The notes: generated from the letters alone by a model not told the origin. 64,000 nt of DNA from Bacteroidota bacterium (GCA_003153315.1 PLYA01000077.1:2527-66526), one strand, 5' to 3'. Shown: positions 25,214 to 34,166, counted from the first letter of the stretch. Numbers and translations: made by a program.

Positions 25214-26227
25214 TTAGGTAAGCAACTCTTTTAGTTTTACAATTTGTTCGGCATTGCCCAGCACAAATATCTTGGCATCGGGTATAATTTTAGTGTCGGC
25301 ATCGGGGTTAATAATATATTCTCCGGCAGCTGTTTTAAACCCAATGATATTAGCTCCTGATTTGTTACGAATCTCTAAATCTTTTAATGTTTTATGACGC
25401 AGGCGCTCAGGTATGTTTTCAAAACTAATCTCCTCCATATTAACCGAATCACCTTCTTGGCCAACCAAATGGTCAATAAACTCAACCACATCGGGTTTCA
25501 TTACTAAGGATGCCATGTGCGCGCCTCCAACCCTGTCGGGCATTATTACATTATTGGCTCCGGCAATTTTTAGTTTGGTATCTGAGTTGTCCTCGCTGGC
25601 ACGACTGATTATAGTAAGATTAGGGTTCAGGTTGCGGGCGGTTAGCACTATAAAAAGATTATCGGCATCAATGGGCAAAGTAGTTATCAAAGCTCTGGCA
25701 CGCAGTATGCCTGCCTTGAGTAATACTTCGTCAAGGGTGGCATCGGCACTAATAACTAAATCGGTATACTTATGTTGCATAGCACCGGTAAGTTCTTTAT
25801 TCTTTTCAATTACTATAAAACGTTGTTTGTGTTTTTTTAGCACCTGTGCGGCTTGCCTGCCATTACGCCCATAGCCGCAAATAATAACATGGTTGTTTAG
25901 CTTTTGTATGGTTTCGTTCAATTTCCTGTTTTTAAATAGTTTGTTAAACTCTCCGTCAAACACAAAGCGTGTAACCGAAGTAACTGCGTAAGCAAATATA
26001 CCAAAACTTATCATCACCAAAAGCGCGGTAAATATTTTACCGTACACATCAAGCGGATGCACTTCTTCAAAGCCAACCGTGGCAATGGTTATAATGGTCA
26101 TATAAAAAGCATCGATATAGGAGTAGTTGCAAATTAAATGGTATCCAACAATTCCTGTAATGGTAATGCCTATAAGCAAATACAAGGGAAGTAAAAAACG
26201 GGTGTATGATTTAAAATCGTTGAACAT
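25214..26227 (-). CDS. Potassium channel protein with TrkA-N/TrkA-C (RCK) domains
   Basis: A 337-aa two-helix channel. TM1 is LLPLYLLIGITITGIVGYHLI, the pore helix and filter are FYMTIITIATVGFEEVHPL near residue 50, and TM2 is IFTALLVMISFGIFAYAVTSV. The cytosolic RCK part starts HVIICGYGRNGRQAAQVLKKH near 112 (Rossmann nucleotide site) and a TrkA-C domain ends the protein. The filter is TVGFE rather than TVGYG/TVGFG; I recall TVGF followed by E/K in other Bacteroidota channels, so this may be normal. It would carry K+ or related cations across the inner membrane, gated by a bound nucleotide. Operon with the PASTA gene. Confidence 0.88.
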   Translation of the reverse strand: MFNDFKSYTRFLLPLYLLIGITITGIVGYHLICNYSYIDAFYMTIITIATVGFEEVHPLDVYGKIFTALLVMISFGIFAYAVTSVTRFVFDGEFNKLFKNRKLNETIQKLNNHVIICGYGRNGRQAAQVLKKHKQRFIVIEKNKELTGAMQHKYTDLVISADATLDEVLLKAGILRARALITTLPIDADNLFIVLTARNLNPNLTIISRASEDNSDTKLKIAGANNVIMPDRVGGAHMASLVMKPDVVEFIDHLVGQEGDSVNMEEISFENIPERLRHKTLKDLEIRNKSGANIIGFKTAAGEYIINPDADTKIIPDAKIFVLGNAEQIVKLKELLT

Positions 26228-26242
26228 AGTTTTAAAAAAGTC

Positions 26243-27622
26243 CTACTGAATAATCAGCTTTTGAACCTGAGCAGAAGCACCACTTTGTATTTTTAGTATA
26301 TACATGCCTTTTTGTGCATCAGAAAGATTAATGTTCATACTTTGATTAGCGATATTTTCCTTTAAAGTTGTTTTATAAACTTCATTGCCCAGCATATCAT
26401 GGATAGCAATATCAGTATAACTGGCAATATTAGTTAAGCTAAATGTAAAATACCCATTGCTTGGGTTTGGATAAACTGTTACGCGATTGTTGTTACCTCT
26501 TATCTGCTGAATACCAGCCAGATTATTTCCGATATATTTATTCATTCCATTTGTACTGCCTGTGGTAGGAGTACCTGCCCATCCATGGAGTGTATCTATC
26601 ATTCGAACAACTGATATTTTTTCGGTGTTTGAGGTGTTGGACTCTAAGATAGTCCAATTTGCTCCGTTATCATAGGTTACAGCTGTTGCGTATGCCGAAG
26701 CCGCCTGGTTAAGGCCAACTGACATAAATCCATTCGTTCCGGGAATAGCACAAAAACTATTTTTTCCTATATATATATTTGCCGGTATCAAATTCCATGT
26801 ATGCCCTCCATTGGTTGTATTAAGCACAGTAGTTGTTTGAGTAGTTGAGTTTAGAAACCCCCATACAAGACCATTTAAAGAATCTCTGAAGGCAAGTCCG
26901 TTAGCACCCCCATATAAGCCTGTAGGATAAACAACCCACTTACCACTATCTGATGATGAGTAAACACGCCCGGTGCTGGTACCAAACCAAACCTTTTGTC
27001 CGTAAACTGCATAAGAGTTTGATAAACCGTATTCATTAGCTTGTGGTGTTGGATTAAGTGTATCCAATACACGTCCCCAGTTGGCTCCGCCATTATTTGT
27101 TTGCCATATTTCAAACTTTTGAATACTATATCCTGTTGTATTACCATTAGGGTCGCCAACAGCTATGCCATTATTTGCATCCCAAAAATGAACAAAGTCA
27201 GGAAAGTTGTTTGTGCCGGTAAACATACCCGAACCCGCAATATTATTCCATGTTCCGCCTCCATTGGTTGTTTGCAATATTTGCCCGCTAGTGCCACTTC
27301 CTGCTTTATCAAAAACCGAAATAAAAGCTATATTGGCATCTACTGCGCTAATAGAAGAAGCACTGAACGTATTTGTGTCAGGCAAAAAAGTGCCTACTGT
27401 AAAAGTTGACCCATCTATAGTTCTGGTAAACCTATTTGTGGCAGCGTTTGTAGTTCCATAAAATCCTATAGCCCAAACGGTATTGGTATCTATAACACTT
27501 AGGTAGCGTATGCCTCCGTTTGTATTTAATCCGGAGCCATAAGGTGTCCAGATGGTTGATGCCTGGCTATAAGCACCCAAGCTGATGATACCCAATAAAA
27601 GTGTTGCTAATTGCTTTTTCAT
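26243..27622 (-). CDS. T9SS-secreted beta-propeller (BNR/Ycf48-like) protein
   Basis: A 459-aa exported protein with signal peptide MKKQLATLLLGIISLGAYSQA. Its middle is a seven-blade-like propeller with BNR/sialidase-type Asp-box turns: QTTNGGGTWNNI near 128, WQTNNGGANWGRV near 178, SSDSGKWVVY near 225, NTTNGGHTWNLI near 268 and YDNGANWTIL near 320. Such repeats occur in sialidases and in the Ycf48 assembly factor; no catalytic residues for sialidase are visible, so I do not call an enzyme. The C-terminal ~80 residues (NRVTVYPNPSNGYFTF to SAQVQKLIIQ) are a T9SS sorting domain. Lies 15 bp upstream of the channel gene but has its own start region. Confidence 0.85.
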   Translation of the reverse strand: MKKQLATLLLGIISLGAYSQASTIWTPYGSGLNTNGGIRYLSVIDTNTVWAIGFYGTTNAATNRFTRTIDGSTFTVGTFLPDTNTFSASSISAVDANIAFISVFDKAGSGTSGQILQTTNGGGTWNNIAGSGMFTGTNNFPDFVHFWDANNGIAVGDPNGNTTGYSIQKFEIWQTNNGGANWGRVLDTLNPTPQANEYGLSNSYAVYGQKVWFGTSTGRVYSSSDSGKWVVYPTGLYGGANGLAFRDSLNGLVWGFLNSTTQTTTVLNTTNGGHTWNLIPANIYIGKNSFCAIPGTNGFMSVGLNQAASAYATAVTYDNGANWTILESNTSNTEKISVVRMIDTLHGWAGTPTTGSTNGMNKYIGNNLAGIQQIRGNNNRVTVYPNPSNGYFTFSLTNIASYTDIAIHDMLGNEVYKTTLKENIANQSMNINLSDAQKGMYILKIQSGASAQVQKLIIQ

Positions 27623-27701
27623 GCGATTAAAAAATCAAGATACAAATGTAGTAAAACGAAAAGCAAATAGATTTAGTATAAATTCAAGATATTAAATGAA
27701 G

Positions 27702-28292
27702 TTATTTACTCTCATTCCAGGTTTTATAAACCGCTTGTTGTTGCGGCCGATTAGGTTCTATTTCGGTTAAAGGTTCACAAGGCTTCAGGGTGGCATGCAA
27801 TTGCGCAGGTAGTTGTTGATATAATTCGGTGCCTTTTGTTTTCCAGGCAATCATTTCATCAGTAACATCTTTTATAACCTTAGCAGGGTTGCCTACTACT
27901 ACTTTACGTTCGGGTATTATTGTATCTGCAGGCACAAAGGTAAGTGCACCAATAATGCAGTTATCTCCAATGTCAACTCTATCCATTACCACAGCATTCA
28001 TGCCTACTAAAACATTCTTACCGATAGTTCCTCCATGTATAATAGCTCCATGACCTATATGGGCAGCTTCTTTAAGTAAAGTAGTTATCCCAGGAAACAT
28101 GTGTATGGTACAATTCTCCTGCACATTACAACCATCTTCAATTAGTATTTGCCCCCAATCGCCTCGTATAGCCGCACCCGGACCCACATACACATTTTTG
28201 CCAATTATAACATTACCGGTTACACAAGCCTGCGGGTGTATAAAAGAACTGGGGTGTATTACAGGTTTGTATCCATTAAATTCATATATCAT
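27702..28292 (-). CDS. Gamma-carbonic anhydrase / PaaY-like hexapeptide-repeat protein
   Basis: 196 aa from the ATG at 28292 (MIYEFNGYKPVIHPSSFIHPQA). It has the left-handed beta-helix hexapeptide repeats (VTGNVIIGKNVYVGPGAAIRGDWGQILIEDGCNVQENCTIHMFPG) and the metal histidines of the gamma-carbonic anhydrase family in IHMFPG and AAHIGHGAIIHGG. Members are trimeric and act as carbonic anhydrases or thioesterase-linked proteins such as PaaY. No phenylacetate genes lie nearby, so the PaaY role is not supported by context. It is divergent from the desaturase gene. Confidence 0.88.
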   Translation of the reverse strand: MIYEFNGYKPVIHPSSFIHPQACVTGNVIIGKNVYVGPGAAIRGDWGQILIEDGCNVQENCTIHMFPGITTLLKEAAHIGHGAIIHGGTIGKNVLVGMNAVVMDRVDIGDNCIIGALTFVPADTIIPERKVVVGNPAKVIKDVTDEMIAWKTKGTELYQQLPAQLHATLKPCEPLTEIEPNRPQQQAVYKTWNESK

Positions 28293-28360
28293 GTAACAAA
28301 GGTAGAAATAGCTGTTAGTTAATACCACAAATGGGCTATCTTTTTAGCTTAAATTAACCG

Positions 28361-28368
28361 TATATTTG
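28361..28368 (+). promoter_or_regulatory. -7 box (TATATTTG) of the desaturase
   Basis: An exact TAnnTTTG match 24 bp before the ATG at 28393. It overlaps the TTG the ORF track used as start, which supports the ATG. Confidence 0.6.
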
Positions 28369-28392
28369 TGGGCTACAATTAGAGTAAATAAA

Positions 28393-29481
28393 ATGGCAGA
28401 AATATTAAAAACGCGTTTTGGTCAACAACAACGTCTTTTCTTTAACACCCTTCGTCAGCGTGTAGATACGTATTTTAAAACCAACGAAATATCAAAGCAG
28501 GGCAATGCGGCAATGGTTTTTAAGACCTTTGCTATGTTTGCTATATACTTAGTACCTTATTTCTTAATTCTTTTCGGAGGATTTCAATCAAACTTATTGC
28601 TTTTAGCACTTAGCATAGTTATGGGTGTGGGTATGGCAGGTATTGGTTTATCAGTAATGCACGATGCCAATCATGGCAGTTATTCAAAGCACCCAAACGT
28701 AAACAAATTTTTGTCTTTCAGTATTTGTTTGATAGGTGGTTTACCTATCAACTGGCAATTGCAACATAATGTATTACATCATACTTACACCAATGTGCAT
28801 GAACACGATGGAGATTTAGAAGGGCCTTCTTTTTTACGATTCTCTCCTAATATGCCTCGCAAAAAAGTACATAAGTTTCAATTTTTATATGCTTGGTTTT
28901 TTTATGGTTTTATAACCGTGGCATGGTCAACCGTTAAAGACTTTAAGCAATTGGCTCGTTTTAGAAAAATGGAATTATTGCAGACACAAAACAAGAAATT
29001 TAACTCTCAACTAACCCTTCTGATTTTTGCCAAAGCTCTTTACTATGTTTATGTAGTTTTAATACCTATGTTGGTATTGGATGTTGCCTGGTGGAAAATA
29101 CTAATTGGTGTATTTGCCATGCACTACACTGCCGGCATGATATTATCTATGATATTCCAATCGGCACATGTTGTAGAAGAAGCTAGCTTCCCTGTGGTTA
29201 ATGAAAGCGGAAACTTGGAAAATGATTGGGCGGTACATCAATTATATACCACAGCTAACTTTGCTCAAAGAAGCAGGTTATTCTCTTGGTATGTAGGTGG
29301 TTTGAACTTTCAGGTAGAACATCATTTATTTCCTAATATATGCCATGTACATTACAAAAAAATAGCCAAAATAGTAGAAGAAACGGCTCGTGAATTTAAC
29401 TTCCCATACTATACACAACCTACTTTTGTAGGTGCTTTGTGGTCTCATTCTAAAATGCTTTGGCGTTTAGGCAGAGCTTAA
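28393..29481 (+). CDS. Membrane fatty acid (acyl-CoA) desaturase
   Basis: A 362-aa integral-membrane di-iron desaturase that adds a double bond to fatty acyl chains, probably in membrane lipids. The three histidine boxes are visible: HDANHGSYS near residue 97, HNVLHHTYTNVHEHDGD near 134, and QVEHHLFP near 310. Four hydrophobic helices surround them (MFAIYLVPYFLILFGGF, LLALSIVMGVGMAGIGLSVM, and two near 210-260). The last box QxxHH groups it with the front-end/linoleoyl-CoA-type desaturases. I chose the ATG at 28393 because of the promoter position. Monocistronic by spacing. Confidence 0.93.
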   Translation: MAEILKTRFGQQQRLFFNTLRQRVDTYFKTNEISKQGNAAMVFKTFAMFAIYLVPYFLILFGGFQSNLLLLALSIVMGVGMAGIGLSVMHDANHGSYSKHPNVNKFLSFSICLIGGLPINWQLQHNVLHHTYTNVHEHDGDLEGPSFLRFSPNMPRKKVHKFQFLYAWFFYGFITVAWSTVKDFKQLARFRKMELLQTQNKKFNSQLTLLIFAKALYYVYVVLIPMLVLDVAWWKILIGVFAMHYTAGMILSMIFQSAHVVEEASFPVVNESGNLENDWAVHQLYTTANFAQRSRLFSWYVGGLNFQVEHHLFPNICHVHYKKIAKIVEETAREFNFPYYTQPTFVGALWSHSKMLWRLGRA

Positions 29482-29508
29482 GTTTTTTATCAGGCTTTAA
29501 ATTATTAG

Positions 29509-29516
29509 TAGATTTG
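29509..29516 (+). promoter_or_regulatory. -7 box (TAGATTTG) of metF-Kir
   Basis: An exact TAnnTTTG match 34 bp before the metF ATG. A 16-bp perfect palindrome begins 2 bp downstream, at the expected transcription start. Confidence 0.55.
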
Positions 29517-29517
29517 C

Positions 29518-29533
29518 TTCTTAAATTTAAGAA
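29518..29533. promoter_or_regulatory. 16-bp perfect palindrome at the metF transcription start
   Basis: TTCTTAAATTTAAGAA equals its own reverse complement. It covers the expected first bases of the metF transcript, where a repressor dimer could block initiation. AT-rich palindromes also arise by chance, so this is a candidate operator only. Confidence 0.35.
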
Positions 29534-29550
29534 ACAAGATATTATAATTT

Positions 29551-30504
29551 ATGAAGTTAACCGATAAAATCTCTCAAAGTAAGAGTACTTTATTTTCTAT
29601 TGAAATACTTCCTCCCTTAAAAGGAAAAAGTATTCAATCTATTTATGATTCTATAGACCCTTTGATGGAGTTTAAACCTGCTTTTGTAGATGTTACCTAT
29701 CATCGTGAGGAATATATTTATAAGAAACGCGATGGCGGTTATTTAGAGAAAGTATCTATTCGCAAACGCCCCGGAACGGTTGGTATTTGTGCAGCCATTA
29801 TGAACAAATATCATGTAGATGCTGTACCTCATATTATTTGCGGAGGTTTTACAAAAGAAGAAACCGAAAACGCATTAATTGATTTACACTTTTTAGGAAT
29901 TGATAATGTGCTTGCGTTGCGCGGAGATAGCATTAAAACCGAATCTCATTTTGTGCCTGAACCGGGTGGGCATAACTATGCACTTGATTTGGTAAAACAA
30001 ATTGGTGAAATGAACAGTGGCATTTATTTGCAGGAAGATATGAAGGATGTTAGTCCAACAGGGTTTTGTATAGGCATTGCAGGTTATCCTGAAAAGCATT
30101 TTGAAGCTCCTAACTTTTACAGCGATTTAAAATGGCTGAAAGCTAAGGTAGATGCAGGTGCGGAGTATATTGTTACACAAATGTTCTTAGATAATACAAA
30201 GTTTTTTGAGTTTGTAAAAACATGCAGAGATAGTGGTATTTCTATCCCTATTATTCCGGGGATAAAAGTGCTAACGCAAAAAAGACAATTAACTTCTCTT
30301 CCAAAAGTATTTCATATTGATATACCGGTTGATTTATACAAGGAAGCTGAACATTGTAAAGATGATGCACAGGTAAAAGAAGTAGGTGTTAAATGGGCTA
30401 TACAACAATGCAAAGAATTGGTAAAACAAAAAGCGCCTTGCGTACATTTTTATACCATGGGCACGTCAGAAACTACTCGTAGGGTTGCTTCAGAAGTATT
30501 TTAG
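29551..30504 (+). CDS. metF: 5,10-methylenetetrahydrofolate reductase
   Basis: A 317-aa flavoprotein that reduces methylene-THF to methyl-THF for methionine synthesis. The TIM-barrel markers appear in order: FSIEILPPLKG near residue 16 with the catalytic Glu, VDVTYHREE near 48, DNVLALRGD near 118 (folate/FAD), and AEYIVTQMFLDN near 203 followed by IPIIPGIKVL. Length suits the bacterial single-domain enzyme. It is followed after 3 bp by a Kir-type channel gene, with which it must share a transcript. No other methionine genes are nearby. Confidence 0.95.
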   Translation: MKLTDKISQSKSTLFSIEILPPLKGKSIQSIYDSIDPLMEFKPAFVDVTYHREEYIYKKRDGGYLEKVSIRKRPGTVGICAAIMNKYHVDAVPHIICGGFTKEETENALIDLHFLGIDNVLALRGDSIKTESHFVPEPGGHNYALDLVKQIGEMNSGIYLQEDMKDVSPTGFCIGIAGYPEKHFEAPNFYSDLKWLKAKVDAGAEYIVTQMFLDNTKFFEFVKTCRDSGISIPIIPGIKVLTQKRQLTSLPKVFHIDIPVDLYKEAEHCKDDAQVKEVGVKWAIQQCKELVKQKAPCVHFYTMGTSETTRRVASEVF

Positions 30505-30507
30505 TGT

Positions 30508-31446
30508 ATGGCTAAACAAGACGGAGATAAAACCAATGAGAAAGCCGGTCTTGGTTTTGGTACTAAGAACTACCATAAAAATACACGCTTTTTAAATAGA
30601 GACGGTACTATAAATATCAGGAGGCTTGACGGTGATTTTTTAGGGCGTATTGATATTTATCACTCGCTGATTACCATGTCATGGAAACGTTTTATTTTAA
30701 TGGTTCTTAGCGGATACTTTTCAGCCAACATACTTTTTGCAAGTTTATATTATTGGGCAGGCCCGCATAACTTTGGTAACCTAAGTCATAAAGATTCGCT
30801 GCACGAATTCTTAGACCTCTTTTTCTTCAGTGCACAAACCCTTACTACGGTGGGTTATGGATACATCTATCCGCAAGGTACTTTAGTGAGTTCTATTGCT
30901 GCTATAGAATCTATGACTGGCTTGCTAACATTTGCTTTGGCAACAGGTGTGTTGTACGGAAGGTTTTCTCGTCCGCAAGCGCATATAAGGTATAGTAAGC
31001 ATTGTGTTATAGCGCCTTACGAGGGTATTACCGCCTTTATGTTCAGGATGGCAAATACTACGCAAAACGAACTTATAGAAACACAAGTAAAAGTTATACT
31101 TGCCTACAATGATTTAAAAACCAATCAAAGAGAGTTTGAAATTCTTCCCCTTGAAATAGATAAAATTAGCTTCATGGCGCTTAGCTGGACTATTGTTCAT
31201 CCTATAGATGAGAAAAGCCCTATATATAATTATACTAAAGAAGACCTTATAAAAGCAGATGCAGAGTTTTTAATTTTGTTTAATGCGGTTAATGATACCT
31301 ATTCAGATATTGTTTATTCGCGCACTTCCTATAAAGGACACGAATTGATAATGAATGCCAAGTTTAAACCCTTGCCACGTAACCAACGAGGCAATAAAGT
31401 TACAGTTGATTTGCGTAAATTGGATGAAATAGAACTCTTGGGTTAA
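30508..31446 (+). CDS. Inward-rectifier K+ channel (KirBac-like)
   Basis: A 312-aa two-helix K+ channel. TM1 is FILMVLSGYFSANILFASLYYWA, the pore has FSAQTLTTVGYGYIYPQG near residue 117 with a canonical TVGYG filter, and TM2 is SMTGLLTFALATGVLYGRFSRP. The C-terminal ~170 residues match the immunoglobulin-like cytosolic domain of Kir channels (FRMANTTQNELIETQVKVIL, near 180; ISFMALSWTIVHPIDEKSP, near 225). It starts 3 bp after metF stops, a tight and functionally odd pairing. It converges on the map gene. Confidence 0.92.
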   Translation: MAKQDGDKTNEKAGLGFGTKNYHKNTRFLNRDGTINIRRLDGDFLGRIDIYHSLITMSWKRFILMVLSGYFSANILFASLYYWAGPHNFGNLSHKDSLHEFLDLFFFSAQTLTTVGYGYIYPQGTLVSSIAAIESMTGLLTFALATGVLYGRFSRPQAHIRYSKHCVIAPYEGITAFMFRMANTTQNELIETQVKVILAYNDLKTNQREFEILPLEIDKISFMALSWTIVHPIDEKSPIYNYTKEDLIKADAEFLILFNAVNDTYSDIVYSRTSYKGHELIMNAKFKPLPRNQRGNKVTVDLRKLDEIELLG

Positions 31447-31461
31447 GAGAAAATGAAAAAA

Positions 31462-32256
31462 CTAAATCTTCACTAAAAAACTGTTCTTCTTCATGGCTTC
31501 TTCAGCATAAGAAAAGGTAGAAAGTATATCGGCTTTACCATTAACTACTGCTACATCATGTTCAAAATGCGCAGATGGTTTTTTATCTTTGGTAATAATA
31601 GTCCAGCCATCATTTAATTGTTTAATATCTTTTGTACCCATATTAATCATGGGTTCAATGGCAATGGTTAATCCGTTTTGTATTTTAGCACCACTACCAC
31701 GTTTGCCATAATTGGGTACTTCGGGTTTTTCGTGCAGATTCTTTCCCAATCCATGCCCTACTAACTCGCGTACAACACCATAGCCATGTTTTTCGGCATA
31801 TTGTTGTATGGCATAACTTACATCGCCAATACGATTGCCGCTTTTTACTTGTTCAATACCTACGTATAAACTCTCTTTGGTAACACGTACCAAGTCCTGC
31901 ACTTCTTTTTTTATTTCTCCGGCACAAAAGGTATAAGCATGGTCGCCAACAAAACCTTGTTTTTTAATTCCGCAATCAACAGATAAAATATCCCCGCTTG
32001 TAATAATTCTGTCGGAAGGAATGCCGTGTACAACTTCCTCGTTCATAGAAAGGCACAAGCTTGCAGGAAAACCATTATATCCTTTAAATACAGGCACACC
32101 GCCATTATCTCTGATGAACTCTTCGGCTATTTTATCTAAGTGTTTTAAGCTAACCCCTTCTTTAATTTCAGAAGCTATTAATCCTAATGTTTTAGAAACA
32201 ATTTGCGCAGCGTGGCGCATCAATTCAATTTCTTCGGCAGTTTTTAAATAGATCAT
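31462..32256 (-). CDS. map: Methionine aminopeptidase, type I
   Basis: A 264-aa cytosolic metalloenzyme that removes the initiator methionine. The five metal ligands are in recognisable segments: LSVDCGIKKQGFVGDHAYTF (two Asp), VGHGLGKNLHEKPEVPNYG (His and the substrate His), TIAIEPMINMG (Glu), and AHFEHDVAVV (Glu). Length and lack of an N-terminal extension fit type Ia. It overlaps the upstream HAD gene by 4 bp (ATGA-type junction), so the three genes gpmA-HAD-map form an operon. Confidence 0.97.
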   Translation of the reverse strand: MIYLKTAEEIELMRHAAQIVSKTLGLIASEIKEGVSLKHLDKIAEEFIRDNGGVPVFKGYNGFPASLCLSMNEEVVHGIPSDRIITSGDILSVDCGIKKQGFVGDHAYTFCAGEIKKEVQDLVRVTKESLYVGIEQVKSGNRIGDVSYAIQQYAEKHGYGVVRELVGHGLGKNLHEKPEVPNYGKRGSGAKIQNGLTIAIEPMINMGTKDIKQLNDGWTIITKDKKPSAHFEHDVAVVNGKADILSTFSYAEEAMKKNSFLVKI

Positions 32257-32702
32257 TTTCCTAAAAGTCGTTTAAAGAAAGAAGCCTTATTTGCACGATA
32301 ATTTCTGTGTGCTTCTTCATTTTCATAAATGTGATTATATTCTCCGCCTTCAGGATGCAGTGTTTGCCATATTTTACTCCAACCGGGGAAACCACCCACA
32401 TTGCGGTCATCAATAAATATATCCGCATTTATTTTACGGCTAATGGTATGTGTGTATTGCTCTTCAGGGAAACTTTTATTTACCGCATAAAACTCAATAC
32501 CATTTTGTTTGCAAAATTCAACAGCTTCTTCCAGCATATCCCCCTCTCTAAAAGTCCATAAGATTAGTTTGTGTCCTTTGTCTTGCAATGCTTTCAGCGT
32601 AGCAAAAGCAAATAGCATTTCCTTTCCTATGGCGGGATAAACATGCTCCACAATGGTTCCATCAAAATCAACGGCTATTATTTTACCCTCATTTCTAACC
32701 AT
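32253..32702 (-). CDS. HAD-superfamily hydrolase (BT0820-like)
   Basis: A 149-aa minimal HAD phosphatase. Motif I is VDFDGTIVE near residue 11 with the nucleophile Asp, motif II is ILWTFREG near 48, and the acidic motif IV is DIFIDDRNVGG near 96. There is no cap domain insert beyond a short loop, so it is a small, broad-specificity type. Overlap of 4 bp with map and 3 bp spacing from gpmA indicate translational coupling. The substrate is not known. Confidence 0.88.
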   Translation of the reverse strand: MVRNEGKIIAVDFDGTIVEHVYPAIGKEMLFAFATLKALQDKGHKLILWTFREGDMLEEAVEFCKQNGIEFYAVNKSFPEEQYTHTISRKINADIFIDDRNVGGFPGWSKIWQTLHPEGGEYNHIYENEEAHRNYRANKASFFKRLLGK

Positions 32703-32705
32703 CTT

Positions 32706-33311
32706 TTATAAATTATAGGCTTTCTTTATGCTTAAATCAGCGTTCAATTCATACATACGCGGTTGCCCTGTTCCTATTTCAAATTCAAGAATCTGTGCGG
32801 GAGTCATTTTTTCCAAATGCATAATTAAAGCACGCAGACTATTGCCATGTGCAGCAATTACAATATTTTTTCCGGCAGCTAATTTGGGTGCAATTTCTTT
32901 TTCAAAATAAGGTATTACGCGTGCTGCCGTATCTTTTAAACTCTCTCCATTAGGCGGAGCAATATCATAACTTCTGCGCCATATTTTTACCTGTGCTTCA
33001 CCAAATTTGGCAGCAGTTTCTGCTTTATCCAATCCCTGCAAATCGCCATACATGCGTTCATTAAGGGCTTTGTTATAGGTAATCGGAATGTTGCTTTGCC
33101 CGCAAACTTCCAAAGCAATGGTTAACGTATCTTGTGCACGCTTTAAATCAGAAGAATACCCTTCATTAAATACTATCCCTTTCAGTTTTTGGCCGGCAGC
33201 TTTAGCCTCTTCAATACCTTTTTCGGTAAGAGCTACATCTACCCATCCTGTAAACTTATTTTCTAAATTCCAGACTGATTGTCCATGTCTGAAAATTACC
33301 AATTGCGACAT
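32706..33311 (-). CDS. gpmA: 2,3-bisphosphoglycerate-dependent phosphoglycerate mutase
   Basis: A 201-aa cytosolic mutase that interconverts 3- and 2-phosphoglycerate in glycolysis. It has the catalytic motif LVIFRHGQSVWNLENKFTGW, with the phosphohistidine, ALNERMYGDLQGLDKAE near 85, the Arg pair in IWRRSYDIAPPNGESL near 110 and the second catalytic His in IAAHGNSLRAL near 158. The start at 33311 (MSQLVIFRHG) is preferred; the track start is a TTG overlapped by a TATTTTTG promoter box. First gene of the gpmA-HAD-map operon. Confidence 0.94.
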   Translation of the reverse strand: MSQLVIFRHGQSVWNLENKFTGWVDVALTEKGIEEAKAAGQKLKGIVFNEGYSSDLKRAQDTLTIALEVCGQSNIPITYNKALNERMYGDLQGLDKAETAAKFGEAQVKIWRRSYDIAPPNGESLKDTAARVIPYFEKEIAPKLAAGKNIVIAAHGNSLRALIMHLEKMTPAQILEFEIGTGQPRMYELNADLSIKKAYNL

Positions 33312-33326
33312 ACTAAATTCTTTTTG

Positions 33327-33334
33327 CAAAAATA
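33327..33334 (-). promoter_or_regulatory. -7 box (TATTTTTG) of the gpmA operon
   Basis: An exact TAnnTTTG match on the minus strand, ending 15 bp before the ATG at 33311. It fixes the start and gives a leader of about ten nucleotides. Confidence 0.6.
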
Positions 33335-33371
33335 CTATTTTAAAGTAAGATATGAGTATTGCGGCATGTAG

Positions 33372-34136
33372 TTATTTCTTAGGTGCAGCTTCTGTTTTGC
33401 TTAAGGCAAGCGCTATTCTTCGGGTAATTTCTGCGGCTATTTTACTAACGTATCCCGAGGTTATTTTAGCGGGCGCATTTATATCTGATGGAAACTTTAC
33501 GCTGCAAATACCCGAGTTTATCTCTTTAGCATCAACCGTAAAAACGGTATAATGCAGGGTTATAATACGCTCTGTAGAAGTACCAATATTACTTGCTGCA
33601 GCCTGACCTGAAAATACATCTAACTGGTTAACAAACAAAAATAAATCGGTTTTGTATTTTGCATAAAGAGAGGGGATAAGTGCAGCACCCGTTACCTTAG
33701 CATTCATAAAACGAGCCTCTGTATTTGTCTCAACCAGTATTTGTCCGTTTTTAATGGTTGGGTCTTTCTTTCCTTTTTCTTCTATAGGGGCTTTGTAATT
33801 AGCCTGGTCGGGCACTTTCTCATAACTAAATGTTATATTTTTATAAATGTTTAAAATATCCTTTTTGTATTTTACGGTGTCCTTTAGCAAATCCAATACT
33901 TCATACTTTTGTTTTAAAGCCCTTGCCAGTTCGGCATTGATGCTTTTTCTAAAAGCTTCTTTTATTTCTTTTTGGTTAAGTTTTGTTTCAGTGTTTATCT
34001 TATGGTCAATCTCGCTCATATAAAGCTTGGGTTCAAACGGAATAACCAGTACCTTATGTTTAACCTGCGCTTTAGAAGCAAGAAACAAGAGACAGGAAAT
34101 AAGAATGAGGATTGCTTTTTTCACTTTAGGAGGCAA
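33372..34136 (-). CDS. Secreted hypothetical protein
   Basis: 254 aa with a signal peptide (MPPKVKKAILILISCLLFLASKAQ). The mature part opens KHKVLVIPFEPKLYMSEIDH and continues with a helix (FRKSINAELARALKQKYEVLDLL), a strand-helix pattern like the small periplasmic TolB-N/LpoB/FlgT-type folds, where a VLVIPF strand is followed by a KYEVLD-type strand. That resemblance is weak and by eye. A later section, LFLFVNQLDVFSGQ, suggests a beta-strand core. No named family is claimed. Likely periplasmic or lipid-free envelope protein. Confidence 0.6.
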   Translation of the reverse strand: MPPKVKKAILILISCLLFLASKAQVKHKVLVIPFEPKLYMSEIDHKINTETKLNQKEIKEAFRKSINAELARALKQKYEVLDLLKDTVKYKKDILNIYKNITFSYEKVPDQANYKAPIEEKGKKDPTIKNGQILVETNTEARFMNAKVTGAALIPSLYAKYKTDLFLFVNQLDVFSGQAAASNIGTSTERIITLHYTVFTVDAKEINSGICSVKFPSDINAPAKITSGYVSKIAAEITRRIALALSKTEAAPKK

Positions 34137-34166
34137 AGTAACAACAAATTATAAAGCAAAGAAAAC

